Notes: generated from the letters alone by a model not told the origin. A DNA stretch of 64,000 bases from CALBGR01 sp964499935 (GCA_964499935.1 CAZCMS010000001.1:310001-374000), one strand, 5' to 3'; positions 48,852 through 57,619 are shown, counted from the stretch's first letter. Program-made: numbers and translations.

Positions 48852-50441
48852 ATGGGAAAGTGGATAGTGGTCATTATTCTCGCCTTTGCCCAGTTCGTAA
48901 TGGTGCTGGATAGCACGGTTATGAACGTCTCAATTTCTACTGTTGTTAAGGACTTAGATACTACTGTCACCTCAATGCAGAGCGCTATCACGTTCTATAC
49001 GCTCACTATGGCGTCTCTGATGCTTTTGGGCGGTAAATTTGGTGATATTTTTGGTCGAAAACGAATACTGATTATCGGATCAATTGTTTACGCCATAGGG
49101 TCGCTCATTACGGGCATGAGTGTTAATTTTGGCATGCTTTTTGTCGGCTGGTCGGTTGTCGAAGGAATTGGCGCGGTTATGATTATTCCCGCGGTGGCAG
49201 CTTTAGTGGCTACAAATTATAAAGGTAAAGATAGGGTTAAGGCGTATGCGGTAATTGGCGCAGTGTCTGGGGCAGCTGCAGCAGCGGGGCCACTGATTGG
49301 TGGTTTTGCAACGACATATCTCAGCTGGCGGTACGTGTTCTTTGCAGAGGTGGCTATTATGGCGGGAGTGTTATTTTTCTCCAAACACATCATTGATAGC
49401 CCGAGGCCTAAAAAGATTCCAAAGATCGATATTCCAAGTGTGTTATTATCATCCGTTGGGCTTGTCTCGCTAGTGTATGGTATGTTGCAGAGCTCCCAGT
49501 GGGGATGGATTGAACCACGAAATACGCCATCAATTGCTGGACACGACATTGCACCATTTGGTATATCGATTGTTGCGTACCTGATCTTGCTGGGAATTAT
49601 TATTTTGCGCTGGTTTTACTTGCGACAGCAACGACTCGAAGCAACTAAGAAAGATCCGTTACTCAAGGTGTCGCTGTTTTCCTTGCCGGTACTTCGAAGC
49701 GGGCTTGGCGTACTATTTTCACAGTATTTAATCATTGGCGCAGTTTTCTTCGTGATGCCAGTGTATTTGCAGATGACACTCGGGCTGGACGCTCTGGACA
49801 CGGGCATAAAAATAATTCCGCTATCGATCGCGATTGTCATTGCATCGGCAGTAGGCACGCGACTCGCAAATATCAGATCACCAAGGCGAATTATCAGAAC
49901 AGGTCAATGTTTGCTTGCTGTAGGTATTTTGGTATTACTCGGTTCTATAAATATCAATCTCGAAGGGTTCTATTTTGGCACAGGAATGTTTATTCTCGGG
50001 TTTGGTATTGGGCTGCTGGTGTCGCAGATAGGCAATATCAACATGTCGGCAGTTACAGAGCGGGATACGAGCGAAGTTGGCGGTTTGCAGGGTGTCTTCC
50101 AAAATCTTGGCTCATCTGTAGGTACCGCGGTAATCGGATCGGTATTGATTGGGGTGTTGACCACCACCTTTATGTCAGATATACAGGCGAGCTCCATGCC
50201 GAATAATATAAAACAGTATGTCCAAAGCAACAGCAATGAAAATGTTTCCATCGTGCCGTTAAGTGATGTGGAAAAATTCGCGATCTCAAAGGGTCTTAGT
50301 CAGCAAGAAGCTCAAATTGCGGTAAATTCATATTCAGACTCTCAGATAAAGGCTCTAAAAAATGCACTGTTTGTGCTGTTTGTTATCTCGCTGCTGAGTT
50401 TGCTTTTTTCTAGAAATATACCCAACAAAGCTCCACGATAA
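48852..50441 (+). CDS. DHA2-family MFS drug efflux transporter (EmrB-like)
   Basis: 529 residues, 14 TM segments. AQFVMVLDSTVMNVSISTV carries the DHA2 motif D1, LLGGKFGDIFGRKRIL is motif A, and AVSGAAAAAGPLIGGF is motif C of antiporters. Exports drugs or other hydrophobic compounds using protons. No membrane-fusion partner is encoded nearby, as expected for a monoderm. Confidence 0.9.
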   Translation: MGKWIVVIILAFAQFVMVLDSTVMNVSISTVVKDLDTTVTSMQSAITFYTLTMASLMLLGGKFGDIFGRKRILIIGSIVYAIGSLITGMSVNFGMLFVGWSVVEGIGAVMIIPAVAALVATNYKGKDRVKAYAVIGAVSGAAAAAGPLIGGFATTYLSWRYVFFAEVAIMAGVLFFSKHIIDSPRPKKIPKIDIPSVLLSSVGLVSLVYGMLQSSQWGWIEPRNTPSIAGHDIAPFGISIVAYLILLGIIILRWFYLRQQRLEATKKDPLLKVSLFSLPVLRSGLGVLFSQYLIIGAVFFVMPVYLQMTLGLDALDTGIKIIPLSIAIVIASAVGTRLANIRSPRRIIRTGQCLLAVGILVLLGSININLEGFYFGTGMFILGFGIGLLVSQIGNINMSAVTERDTSEVGGLQGVFQNLGSSVGTAVIGSVLIGVLTTTFMSDIQASSMPNNIKQYVQSNSNENVSIVPLSDVEKFAISKGLSQQEAQIAVNSYSDSQIKALKNALFVLFVISLLSLLFSRNIPNKAPR

Positions 50442-50489
50442 GTGTGATTAGTGACGAAGATCACCTGTCTGAGTTGCTATACTGAACAC

Positions 50490-51035
50490 ATGACTGAAAT
50501 AGGAAGAAATGCACCAATGTATGAGCGCATTGTAATTGATGACGATCTTGAGCTGCTCGCTTTAGATGTGGATAGCGCCAAAGCATTGTTTGACGCAATG
50601 GATAGCAGTAGAGAATATCTTGCAAAGTATCTTCCATGGGTGAGCGACACAAATACCGTGGAAGATTCTCGAGCTTTTATAGAGTCAATTCAGGAGAAAA
50701 GGGCCAACGGAGAAGAATACGGATTTGGCATCATCTTGAACGGTCAAGTGGTGGGGCACATTAGTCTTATGCACGTGAAGAGTGAAGATGGTAAGATCCC
50801 TGAGATTGGGTATTGGATTACGGAATCAGCAGCAGGGAAAGGAATAACAACTAAGGCAGCGAGAGCAGTGACGCAGCTTGGACTTGAGGATTTGCAGCTA
50901 GATTTAATACTTATCAGGGCGGATGATAGTAATGGCGCGAGTAACTGGATCGCCAAATCCCTAGGTTACTACAAAGATGAAGTGCGGGCTGACGAAAGTG
51001 GAGTGTACATTAACCACTGGTTTAAAGAAAGATAA
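50490..51035 (+). CDS. GNAT acetyltransferase (RimJ/RimL type)
   Basis: 181 residues from MTEIGRNAPMYERIVIDDDL; TATACT stands 7 nt upstream. The first part (SREYLAKYLPWVSDTNTVED) and VVGHISLMHV with PEIGYWITESAAGKGITTKA (acetyl-CoA loop) match RimJ/RimL enzymes, which acetylate N termini of ribosomal proteins; some relatives act on antibiotics or amino sugars. Substrate unknown. Confidence 0.85.
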   Translation: MTEIGRNAPMYERIVIDDDLELLALDVDSAKALFDAMDSSREYLAKYLPWVSDTNTVEDSRAFIESIQEKRANGEEYGFGIILNGQVVGHISLMHVKSEDGKIPEIGYWITESAAGKGITTKAARAVTQLGLEDLQLDLILIRADDSNGASNWIAKSLGYYKDEVRADESGVYINHWFKER

Positions 51036-51164
51036 TTGCTAGTATCTCTTCTTCTATGGATGCTATCAAGGTAGGGTGGATAGGTGCATGTAATAGCTAG
51101 TGGTGGTACCCGCAATTTATGGAGCGAAATCGTAATTATTTCATCAGTTATTTCTTAAAATATT

Positions 51165-51205
51165 TTGACATGGGTGCGTGACATCATATACCCTAGGGGG
51201 GTATA
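51165..51205 (+). promoter_or_regulatory. Promoter with CsoR-type operator
   Basis: TTGACA (51165-51170), 16 bp, TATACC (51187-51192). The -10 is covered by TATACCCTAGGGGGGTATA (51187-51205), the G-tract palindrome bound by CsoR-type metal repressors. The csoR gene is in the same operon, so this is autoregulation. Confidence 0.75.
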
Positions 51206-51215
51206 GGAGGATAGA

Positions 51216-51713
51216 ATGAATCACAATCATAAACACGAAGCAAACGCAGACGAAAACAAAAAATTAAACGGTATGGCTGTTAGTGCGACACTTCATTGTC
51301 TAACCGGCTGTGCAATTGGCGAAGTCCTTGGGCTGGTCATTGGTACTTCATTAGGGCTTAGTAATCTCGTGACTGTACTTCTTGCTGTTGGGTTGGCGTT
51401 TGTGTTTGGTTTTGCATTATCGACATTGCCACTTCTAAAGGTTGGAATGGGATTCTTTGCTTCGTTGTCTATCGTAGCAGCTGCAGATACTCTATCTATC
51501 ACTACGATGGAAATTGTAGACAACGTAGTAATGTTGATTATTCCTGGGGCAATGAATGCATCGCTAGTGAACCCTCTTTTTTGGATAAGTATGCCAATTG
51601 CACTTACGGCTGCATTTTTTGCAGCGTTGCCAGTTAATAAATATTTATTAAAACGTAATAAGGGACATGCCCTCACGATGAAACATCTTGGTGGGCACGG
51701 CCATCATCACTAA
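51216..51713 (+). CDS. DUF4396 membrane protein with His-rich ends
   Basis: 165 residues. His-rich N terminus (MNHNHKHE) and C terminus (GGHGHHH) flank four to five TM segments. ATLHCLTGCAIGEVLGLVIG is the DUF4396 hallmark, with two Cys likely to contact metal. Under a CsoR-type operator and followed by csoR, so a copper or similar metal transport or storage role is likely (inference). AGGAGG precedes the ATG. Confidence 0.82.
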   Translation: MNHNHKHEANADENKKLNGMAVSATLHCLTGCAIGEVLGLVIGTSLGLSNLVTVLLAVGLAFVFGFALSTLPLLKVGMGFFASLSIVAAADTLSITTMEIVDNVVMLIIPGAMNASLVNPLFWISMPIALTAAFFAALPVNKYLLKRNKGHALTMKHLGGHGHHH

Positions 51714-51723
51714 GGAGGATAGT

Positions 51724-52002
51724 ATGAATAAATATGGATATGCAGATGCAAAGCCACAGCTATCAAAACGCCTGAATCGTATTGAAGGGCAGGTCAAGGG
51801 TGTGGCTAAGATGGTAGATCAAGACACATATTGTATTGATATACTAACGCAAATTGGTGCAGTGCAGGCAGCGCTCGATAAGGTTGCTCTCGAGTTATTG
51901 CGCGATCACGCAAGACACTGCTTATCGAATGATCACGTTTTGCCAAACGGCAAAGATGACAAGGTGGACGAGTTAGTAACGGCAGTCGGGCGATTGCTAT
52001 AA
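51724..52002 (+). CDS. csoR: CsoR-family metal-sensing repressor
   Basis: 92 residues, all helical. The Cu(I) ligands of the family are present: Cys in DQDTYCIDILTQ and the H-x3-C motif in LLRDHARHCLSND. KRLNRIEGQVKGVAKMVDQ is the conserved DNA-contacting helix. Binds its own operator at 51187 until metal loads it. Start at 51724 follows AAGGAGG; the gene is 10 bp after the DUF4396 gene. Confidence 0.93.
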   Translation: MNKYGYADAKPQLSKRLNRIEGQVKGVAKMVDQDTYCIDILTQIGAVQAALDKVALELLRDHARHCLSNDHVLPNGKDDKVDELVTAVGRLL

Positions 52003-52020
52003 AAAGTAAGGAATAAGAAT

Positions 52021-52164
52021 ATGGAAACAAAACCATTACTATATGGCTTAATTGGATTTTTTATTGGCGGACTATTGGTTTCTATTGCTGCTCACACGTT
52101 CAATAGCGACGAACTACAACGCACGGATAAAAACTCACAAACAACAACTAGCGAGCGTCATTAA
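52021..52164 (+). CDS. 47-residue membrane-anchored protein of the csoR operon
   Basis: METKPLLYGLIGFFIGGLLV starts a TM segment, then a short polar tail (NSDELQRTDKNSQTTTSERH). AAGGAAT precedes the ATG. The start resembles the N termini of longer DUF305-type copper proteins, so it may be a truncated form. It overlaps the end of the convergent CapA gene by 17 bp. Confidence 0.55.
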   Translation: METKPLLYGLIGFFIGGLLVSIAAHTFNSDELQRTDKNSQTTTSERH

Positions 52165-53758
52165 GTTTTTCAAGCAGATTTACCGCTTCGCTGTCGTCCA
52201 TGACTCGGGTCTGGAAATCTTTATTGTATACGGTAGGAGTTAACTTAGTTTGTAGTAACTTGCCACTGTGCATATAGTGAGTCAGAACAATACTTTTTTC
52301 GGTGCCTGGCCACTGGGTTTGGTCAAAATAGATATTTCCAAGCCCGTAGTAAATTGGGGTGCCATTGTGTTGTTCGTAGGTTTGTGGCTGGTGAGCTTGT
52401 GTTCCAACAACCATGTTTGCGCCAAGATCGGCGATTTTCCTAAATACTTCTTTTTGATCGGTAATTGGGCGGTAGCATTCAGGCATTTCTATATAGCCAT
52501 TTGGATATGCGTAACATTCCCAAAACTGTACATCGACAATAACAAAATCCGACTGCTGTTTAGCTGATTCGATGTCTTTCTTTATTTTATTAAAATCAAA
52601 ACTATTGGCGCCGGCGCTGGAGCTGGTTGCAATTGGTCCACCGGTTGGTGAATCTGGATAGTTGTATCCTAGGAAGGCAACCTTGGATTTTTTCTGGTCA
52701 GCTATGTATGGCTTTGCTGCTTCTTCGCTATTTATACCACCACCAAATGTGTGCCATCCGAGGCTTTTATACAGTTCGATAGTGCTTTTGTTGTCGTCAC
52801 GACTGGTGTCGTTGTTGTGATTTCCGGTGAGCTCGATCACGTCCATGCCACTGTCCTTAAGAACCTCAATCATCTTTGGAGGTGCACAGAATACCGCGTC
52901 GCTGTACGAGCAATTTTCTTTGAACGAAACCTCGTTGGATGTATGAGTAATATCAGCATCTGCTAGGAAAGGTCCAATGTATTTACTGAAGTACAGAGGG
53001 TCACCAACGCTGTTGAGTTTCTTCATCATTACTCGCGTGAGGGCGGTAACGCCGGTCATGTTAATTTTAAGCGTAGTTTCTTTTGCAGGGAGGCTATTGA
53101 GCTTGAGATCTTTTAGGCTGTCGGATGCGTTGCCTGTAAATGAGGCTTGTTGAAATACGGCGCCTTTCTGGAAGGAGTCAAGATAGTATGCATCATCAAA
53201 TTTGAGTAATTTAACCTCTGCGGAAAGTTCGCCGGCAGGAATAAACGCAATGTCAGTATTTTCAAGTTTTTTATAATCTTCGATTGGTTTTAGTGTGTTC
53301 GATTCAACGCCGAGGGCTTGCGCAAGGGCAACGCGTGTTTTCTCGTCTGCGGATTTAGGTACAAGCAGTGTGGACTGAGATAGTTCGTCTTTTGCAACAG
53401 TCTGCTTTGGTGCATACATGTTGGTAACGGGAACGTACGCCGAGAGCACAAGGGAATTATTATCTGTAGACAATGAGGTGTTGACGCTCGCAGTTGTCGA
53501 GCCACTAAACGTTTTAGACTGCTCCTTGATCGCGTTGTTGATGGTTTGTTTTTGAATGTCGCTGACAGTGTCGTCGAACTTTATCTTGCTGACAGATTTT
53601 TCGGCTGGTGATTGCGCGAGGCCTTTGATAATAGCGCCCACACCTATAAGTAGAACCAATGCAAGCACGGCGATAGCGTACTTTTTATAGTTTTTGAATG
53701 ATACGCGACTTTTTGATGACCCACTCTCAATAGAATAATTTTTTCGTCTCATAAACAT
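52148..53758 (-). CDS. CapA-like metallophosphatase-fold protein, membrane anchored
   Basis: 536 residues. A TM segment lies at about 27-47. The C-terminal 320 residues are the PGA_cap (CapA) domain: MIEVLKDSGMDVIELTGNHN with NHNND, FLGYNYP, FVIVDVQFWECY, MVVGTQAHQPQTYE and YYGLGNIYFDQ. Family members act in poly-gamma-glutamate or other envelope polymer handling. The N-terminal 190 residues are specific and Thr/Ser rich. Start may be the ATG at 53758 or 53752. No other capB or capC gene is seen here. Confidence 0.82.
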   Translation of the reverse strand: MFMRRKNYSIESGSSKSRVSFKNYKKYAIAVLALVLLIGVGAIIKGLAQSPAEKSVSKIKFDDTVSDIQKQTINNAIKEQSKTFSGSTTASVNTSLSTDNNSLVLSAYVPVTNMYAPKQTVAKDELSQSTLLVPKSADEKTRVALAQALGVESNTLKPIEDYKKLENTDIAFIPAGELSAEVKLLKFDDAYYLDSFQKGAVFQQASFTGNASDSLKDLKLNSLPAKETTLKINMTGVTALTRVMMKKLNSVGDPLYFSKYIGPFLADADITHTSNEVSFKENCSYSDAVFCAPPKMIEVLKDSGMDVIELTGNHNNDTSRDDNKSTIELYKSLGWHTFGGGINSEEAAKPYIADQKKSKVAFLGYNYPDSPTGGPIATSSSAGANSFDFNKIKKDIESAKQQSDFVIVDVQFWECYAYPNGYIEMPECYRPITDQKEVFRKIADLGANMVVGTQAHQPQTYEQHNGTPIYYGLGNIYFDQTQWPGTEKSIVLTHYMHSGKLLQTKLTPTVYNKDFQTRVMDDSEAVNLLEKLNDAR

Positions 53759-53844
53759 AGTGTATCACCAAAGATTAGGACTGAAGATGTATTTATCAAT
53801 TATTTATATAAGCGGTTTGAAAATTACTTGCTACTATAGTATTT

Positions 53845-54684
53845 ATGGGAATTATCTTCGCGATGTTGGCGATTCTTAGCGAAAGCATCGGTACGACAAT
53901 AGACAAATTAAACTTTAGAAAAAACAGAATTACCTATCGACAATTAATGTTTCTGATATTTTTTAGCATGTTCATGACTTTGGCTCTCTTTCTGATAGTT
54001 ACCCGGCAACCTCTGCCTCAGCCATCGTTTATCGCGTTGTGTTTAGTCGTGTCGATTGGTTTTATTTCGTTTCTGGGTAATCTTTTTGATAACTTAAGTT
54101 TAAAAATTAATGACATATCACTAAGGCAACCTATTATGGGTTTCGAGCCAGCGCTTGCAGGTTTGGTGGGGTACATTTTGTTTCCTGATGAGCGAAAAAT
54201 AAGCTATGTCGTGGCATTTATCCTGGCTATGATTATTGTGTATTGGGGTACGCACCAGAGACGACTTCATAAAGCTCAAAAAAGAGGAGTGGCATGCATA
54301 TTTGTAGCTGTGGCGTTATATGCTTTATTACCGAGCTTATACAAATTAACATTTGATTATATGAATCCAGAGCAAGTGGCATTCTTTAGGGTTGCAATTA
54401 TACTTGCATTAACGATGATATTTATTCCTTTTAAGCAACGACGTTTGTCAGCGTCGAAGATAAGGTATGGGCTCACTGCGGGAGTAGTGTATGCTGCTGG
54501 AACCGTATTTAGCTTATATGCACTTGATGCTCTTGGTGTCATGACAGCTATGTTGCTGTTGTTGCTTTCGCCAGCGCTCATATATGCATCAGGGTACTTT
54601 GTATTGAAAGAAAAAGTCAGGAAAGGCGAGATCATATCGAGCGCCCTGTTGGTGATCGTCACCGTCGCGACCATCTTGACGTAG
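53845..54684 (+). CDS. EamA/DMT-family transporter
   Basis: 279 residues, ten TM segments in two repeats, the drug/metabolite transporter layout. DISLRQPIMGFEPALAGLVG and YALDALGVMTAMLLLLLSPA are the paired helix ends. Substrate unknown. TATAGT about 10 nt upstream suggests a leaderless mRNA, divergent from capA. Confidence 0.82.
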   Translation: MGIIFAMLAILSESIGTTIDKLNFRKNRITYRQLMFLIFFSMFMTLALFLIVTRQPLPQPSFIALCLVVSIGFISFLGNLFDNLSLKINDISLRQPIMGFEPALAGLVGYILFPDERKISYVVAFILAMIIVYWGTHQRRLHKAQKRGVACIFVAVALYALLPSLYKLTFDYMNPEQVAFFRVAIILALTMIFIPFKQRRLSASKIRYGLTAGVVYAAGTVFSLYALDALGVMTAMLLLLLSPALIYASGYFVLKEKVRKGEIISSALLVIVTVATILT

Positions 54685-54727
54685 GGTAGTTGACGAATAG
54701 TCTACTTGTTTGTATTATAAATTTATC

Positions 54728-55306
54728 ATGAGTCGAAGAAGCAAAGATTTTTCTAAATCTGTTTTAACCGCAAGTGAGCACTTTCAGCATGCCGTAAGTC
54801 ACACTGCCGTAGGAAGAGGATTTATCTCGCTGTTTACCGGCTCAAAATCTCCTGCATACCATCAGTTAGATTGGCGATCTGGTAATATGTATTCCGAACT
54901 ACGCAGCACAGTCGAAGTTCCAGGTGACGAAAATGCAGGAAGACTCGCACGAAATTGGGCTAGGGCACTGGTTATGGGGGTGGACCGGAATGTCATGGAC
55001 AACCTAAAGGCCGAGGGTCATCCACTAAAGCGACAAGAAGCGATTGCGTATGTCTCTGAAGACGTAGTGCATGTAGGAACGCTTGCAACAGGGCTTTTAT
55101 TCGAGGTGATACAAGACAAAGAGAATAGGGATAAGGAATACCTAGGAGTGGCGATGCGTCTTGGTAGGGCGCCACTACAAGCTGCAATGGGTATATGGCT
55201 TCCCGAAGAAAGAGCATTTGTCGGTAGTGAAGGGGTTGAAGTGCTTAATCCAGCTGCCAATGTACCTACGTTGCACTACGATTATCCAGGGGTTCGTTTG
55301 GGGTAG
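54728..55306 (+). CDS. Hypothetical protein
   Basis: 192 residues from MSRRSKDFSKSVLTASEHFQ; TATTATAAAT lies just upstream, so this ATG is preferred to 54710. No signal peptide; mixed alpha/beta with an Arg-rich NAGRLARNWARALVMGVDRN segment and a C-terminal YPGVRLG. Not recognised. It lies between two leaderless genes. Confidence 0.6.
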   Translation: MSRRSKDFSKSVLTASEHFQHAVSHTAVGRGFISLFTGSKSPAYHQLDWRSGNMYSELRSTVEVPGDENAGRLARNWARALVMGVDRNVMDNLKAEGHPLKRQEAIAYVSEDVVHVGTLATGLLFEVIQDKENRDKEYLGVAMRLGRAPLQAAMGIWLPEERAFVGSEGVEVLNPAANVPTLHYDYPGVRLG

Positions 55307-55365
55307 ATTGTGTTCTCGCAATCAGTCACTTTCTTTTAGCTATAAGATTATGATAGATTGATCGT

Positions 55366-56142
55366 ATGAAGAAACGTTCTGATTACCTATTGCCAGTAAA
55401 GATTGATAAAGGTAGTGGTGACGTGCTCGTGCTATTGCATGGACTTGGTAATAATCATAATAGTTGGAAATATGTCCTTGAGGCATTAGATTATACAAAA
55501 AACCGAGTTATTGTAGTAGATTTGCTAGGCTTTGGTAATGCTCCAAAACCAGACGTCAAATATACTCCTGAAGACCATGCTAAAGCTGTCATTGCAACCC
55601 TTGGTGATCTGGATGTAAGGAAGTGTACTTTAGTTGGGCATTCAATGGGTTGTATTATTGCAGTTAAAATTGCCAAAGATCAGCCAGAAATAGTAAAAGA
55701 TACTGTGTTGCTAGGCGCTCCGTTGTATCAGAAAATTCCCAAAGGGAATTGGTGGTCTAAGTTTACTCGGGCAGAAGGTGCGTACTTTACCTCGTTTTCT
55801 TTTATTACGAAGCATCCAGATGCAACAATAACCACTATTAATGCAGCTGATTCGATCGCGCCTTTTATGAAGGGTATGGAGGTGACCGAGGAGACGTGGC
55901 CAGCATACAGGAACAGCCTGAGGCATACAATTATGCAAACGGATTCGTACAAAGAATTACTTACAATCAATACACCTACTCTTCTCGTTCACGGAAAGTT
56001 GGATATGTTTGTAATTAAGCGAACCCTTAAGCGCTTAGCTCGCAAAAATAAAAAGCATATTAAATTTGTATCCACACTTGGTCCTCATGAAATTACTCCA
56101 CTCCAGGGTAAGAAGATCGCAGAAATACTTCAGGCAGACTAA
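55366..56142 (+). CDS. Alpha/beta hydrolase
   Basis: 258 residues. Oxyanion HG in VLLHGLGNNHNSW, nucleophile elbow VGHSMGCII, acid Asp in VHGKLDMFV and His in LGPHEITP complete the catalytic triad. Small serine hydrolases of this kind cleave esters or amides; substrate unknown. Confidence 0.88.
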   Translation: MKKRSDYLLPVKIDKGSGDVLVLLHGLGNNHNSWKYVLEALDYTKNRVIVVDLLGFGNAPKPDVKYTPEDHAKAVIATLGDLDVRKCTLVGHSMGCIIAVKIAKDQPEIVKDTVLLGAPLYQKIPKGNWWSKFTRAEGAYFTSFSFITKHPDATITTINAADSIAPFMKGMEVTEETWPAYRNSLRHTIMQTDSYKELLTINTPTLLVHGKLDMFVIKRTLKRLARKNKKHIKFVSTLGPHEITPLQGKKIAEILQAD

Positions 56143-56207
56143 AACAAGTGTAAAATTTGTTCTCAAACAGGGAGGAAGTTGCTATACTACTCAAGTAATA
56201 ATATAAT

Positions 56208-56281
56208 GGCGCGTTGGCGGAGTAGTTACGCAGAGGTCTGCAAAACCTTGTACACGGGTGCAAATCCCGTACGTGCCTCCA
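56208..56281 (+). tRNA. tRNA-Cys (anticodon GCA), CCA encoded
   Basis: Acceptor GGCGCGT/ACGTGCC, T73 discriminator (normal for Cys), CCA. Anticodon loop CTGCAAA. D-loop AGTAGTTA and T-loop TGCAAAT suggest the G18-Psi55 contact is replaced by A18-G55. Confidence 0.93.
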
Positions 56282-56291
56282 TTAAAAATTT

Positions 56292-56379
56292 GGGCGAGTG
56301 GCGGAATTGGTATACGCGACGGACTTAAAATCCGTTGCCTGAATAAGGCTTGAGGGTTCGAGTCCCTCCTCGCCCACCA
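56292..56379 (+). tRNA. tRNA-Leu (anticodon TAA), CCA encoded
   Basis: Acceptor GGGCGAG/CTCGCCC, long variable arm TGCCTGAATAAGGCT as in Leu, anticodon loop CTTAAAA, T-loop TTCGAGT, A-CCA. 10 bp after tRNA-Cys, probably one transcript. Confidence 0.95.
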
Positions 56380-56420
56380 ACTAAAAGAGATGTACTGTGT
56401 TGTACATCTCTTTTAGTTTA
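56379..56420 (+). terminator. Long perfect hairpin terminating the tRNA pair
   Basis: 17-bp perfect stem from 56379-56395 to 56402-56418 (loop TGTGTT). The T-run is inside the 3' arm rather than after it, so termination efficiency is uncertain; RNA processing is another use. Confidence 0.7.
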
Positions 56421-56434
56421 ATAACCCAATTTTA

Positions 56435-56460
56435 CTGATGGGTCCTGCATGAGGACGAAA
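56435..56460 (+). ncRNA. Hammerhead-like core (degenerate or variant)
   Basis: CTGATG at 56435, G in place of A9, stem II GTCC/GGAC (56442-56445 with 56453-56456, loop TGCATGA), then GAAA. This is the same arrangement as the ribozyme at 16324. Stems I and III are not clear: the best stem III is GTG with CAC near 56495, leaving a long loop, and stem I is weak. A9G would be expected to reduce activity. Confidence 0.35.
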
Positions 56461-56508
56461 GTGAATAGAGTGGCGTATCAATTGCTGCTCCTGTACACTA
56501 AAGGCAGT

Positions 56509-56919
56509 ATGAAAGATTGTCCGTTTTGTAATTCTAGTGAAGAAATTTTAAAAGAAAATAACTTAGCAAAAGTTATCCTGAGTAATCCGCGAAAAATGCC
56601 AGGGCACTTTTTAGTAATCCCAAAAAGACATGTCGAAGCGCCATGGGAACTGGAGAAGGATGAGCTAACAGATATTTTTGAATTAGCATTTTTTCTAGAG
56701 AAGAAAATTATCGGCAAGCTTGGTGACGGTGTGGATATCCGCCAGAATTACAGGCCATTTTTGAAGCAAAATAATCTTAAAGTAGATCATGTTCACTTCC
56801 ATGTTTACCCTCGGTACTTTGAGGACTATTTATATAAAGTATCAGAGCAATTTGAAAAAGATTTATTCACTGACCTTGACGAAGGCGAGGCAGCAGAAGT
56901 TGCCAAGCTTTTAAAGTAA
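56509..56919 (+). CDS. HIT-family protein
   Basis: 136 residues from MKDCPFCNSSEEILKENNLA; an upstream frame (56449) would read through the hammerhead-like core and is rejected. The HIT motif is DHVHFHVYPRY (HxHxH). CPFC at the start may bind zinc, as in many HIT proteins. HIT proteins hydrolyse or transfer nucleoside monophosphate groups (for example AMP-lysine or Ap4A). Its transcript may begin in or downstream of the hammerhead-like segment. Confidence 0.88.
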   Translation: MKDCPFCNSSEEILKENNLAKVILSNPRKMPGHFLVIPKRHVEAPWELEKDELTDIFELAFFLEKKIIGKLGDGVDIRQNYRPFLKQNNLKVDHVHFHVYPRYFEDYLYKVSEQFEKDLFTDLDEGEAAEVAKLLK

Positions 56920-56920
56920 A

Positions 56921-57535
56921 CTAAGCAGCTGTTTGTGTTCGAGATTGATATGCCTCGTCACACCTTTCCAGCATCTCTTCGAGATGAGGGTCATGCCACC
57001 CGTGAAGCCGAAGATCAGTTGGAATATGTAAATTATATTCTTGACTGTAGACGATTTGCAGCCACCTGGCCATCTGTTGGATTTTTGTATGGTCCCAGTC
57101 ATCAATAATTGCGATACCGTCATAGAGATGTTTGTCTCTATCTATGATTGCAGTGTCCCGTATCCATGGGCCAAATTCAGGAACCAATAATTTCTGAATA
57201 GACTCAAGCTTTTCTTCTCTGCAGGTTGGATGATCTCGTGCGGGTGCTGTGCAGATTCTAGGTACAAAACCGCGGTCAATGATTCGGTAAAGACCTCCGA
57301 CTGCACCATTGGTGAGTTCTAATCCGCTAAAAAATCCTTTTTCGCGAACAATGCCTTGTAAAGCAACAGCATGCTCGGGGTATGCCTGTCCGTAGTGTGT
57401 GACAAGTTTCTCGACCGGTTTAACATCCGGGTAGCGATTAAAGAATATTTCTTCCAGGCGTTTGCGAAAGTCAACAGCGGTGTTATCCATGTCTACTAGT
57501 ACGGTCCGGCCTTCTGGTTTACTGAAAGTGTTCAT
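56921..57535 (-). CDS. HAD-fold 5'(3')-deoxyribonucleotidase-like
   Basis: 204 residues from MNTFSKPEGRTVLVDMDNTA. Motif I DxDNT (VDMDNTAVDF) supplies the nucleophile and acid Asp; CTAPARDH is motif II; KHLYDGIAIIDDWDHTK contains Lys and the motif IV Asp pair. The layout is that of NT5C-type nucleotidases that remove phosphate from (d)NMPs. One nucleotide separates its stop from that of the HIT gene, the two being convergent. Confidence 0.82.
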   Translation of the reverse strand: MNTFSKPEGRTVLVDMDNTAVDFRKRLEEIFFNRYPDVKPVEKLVTHYGQAYPEHAVALQGIVREKGFFSGLELTNGAVGGLYRIIDRGFVPRICTAPARDHPTCREEKLESIQKLLVPEFGPWIRDTAIIDRDKHLYDGIAIIDDWDHTKIQQMARWLQIVYSQEYNLHIPTDLRLHGWHDPHLEEMLERCDEAYQSRTQTAA

Positions 57536-57602
57536 TATACACATAGTATAGCACCAAAGACGCCATTAGTTAGGTTGTATTTAAGGCTCAGTAATCAAAA
57601 AG

Positions 57603-57611
57603 TGTTATAAT
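57603..57611 (+). promoter_or_regulatory. Extended -10 promoter before the Met-rich mini-ORF
   Basis: TGT followed by TATAAT (57606-57611). Transcription from about 57617 would begin 3 nt before the ATG at 57620. Confidence 0.5.
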
Positions 57612-57619
57612 AAAAGGTA

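Noticed and set aside
52751..52966. Plus-strand frame inside the CapA gene
   Set aside because: Shadow of a clear 536-residue gene on the other strand.
54184..54200. CTGATGAGCGAAAAA resembling a hammerhead core
   Set aside because: No stem II between CTGATGA and GAAA, and it lies inside the EamA coding sequence.
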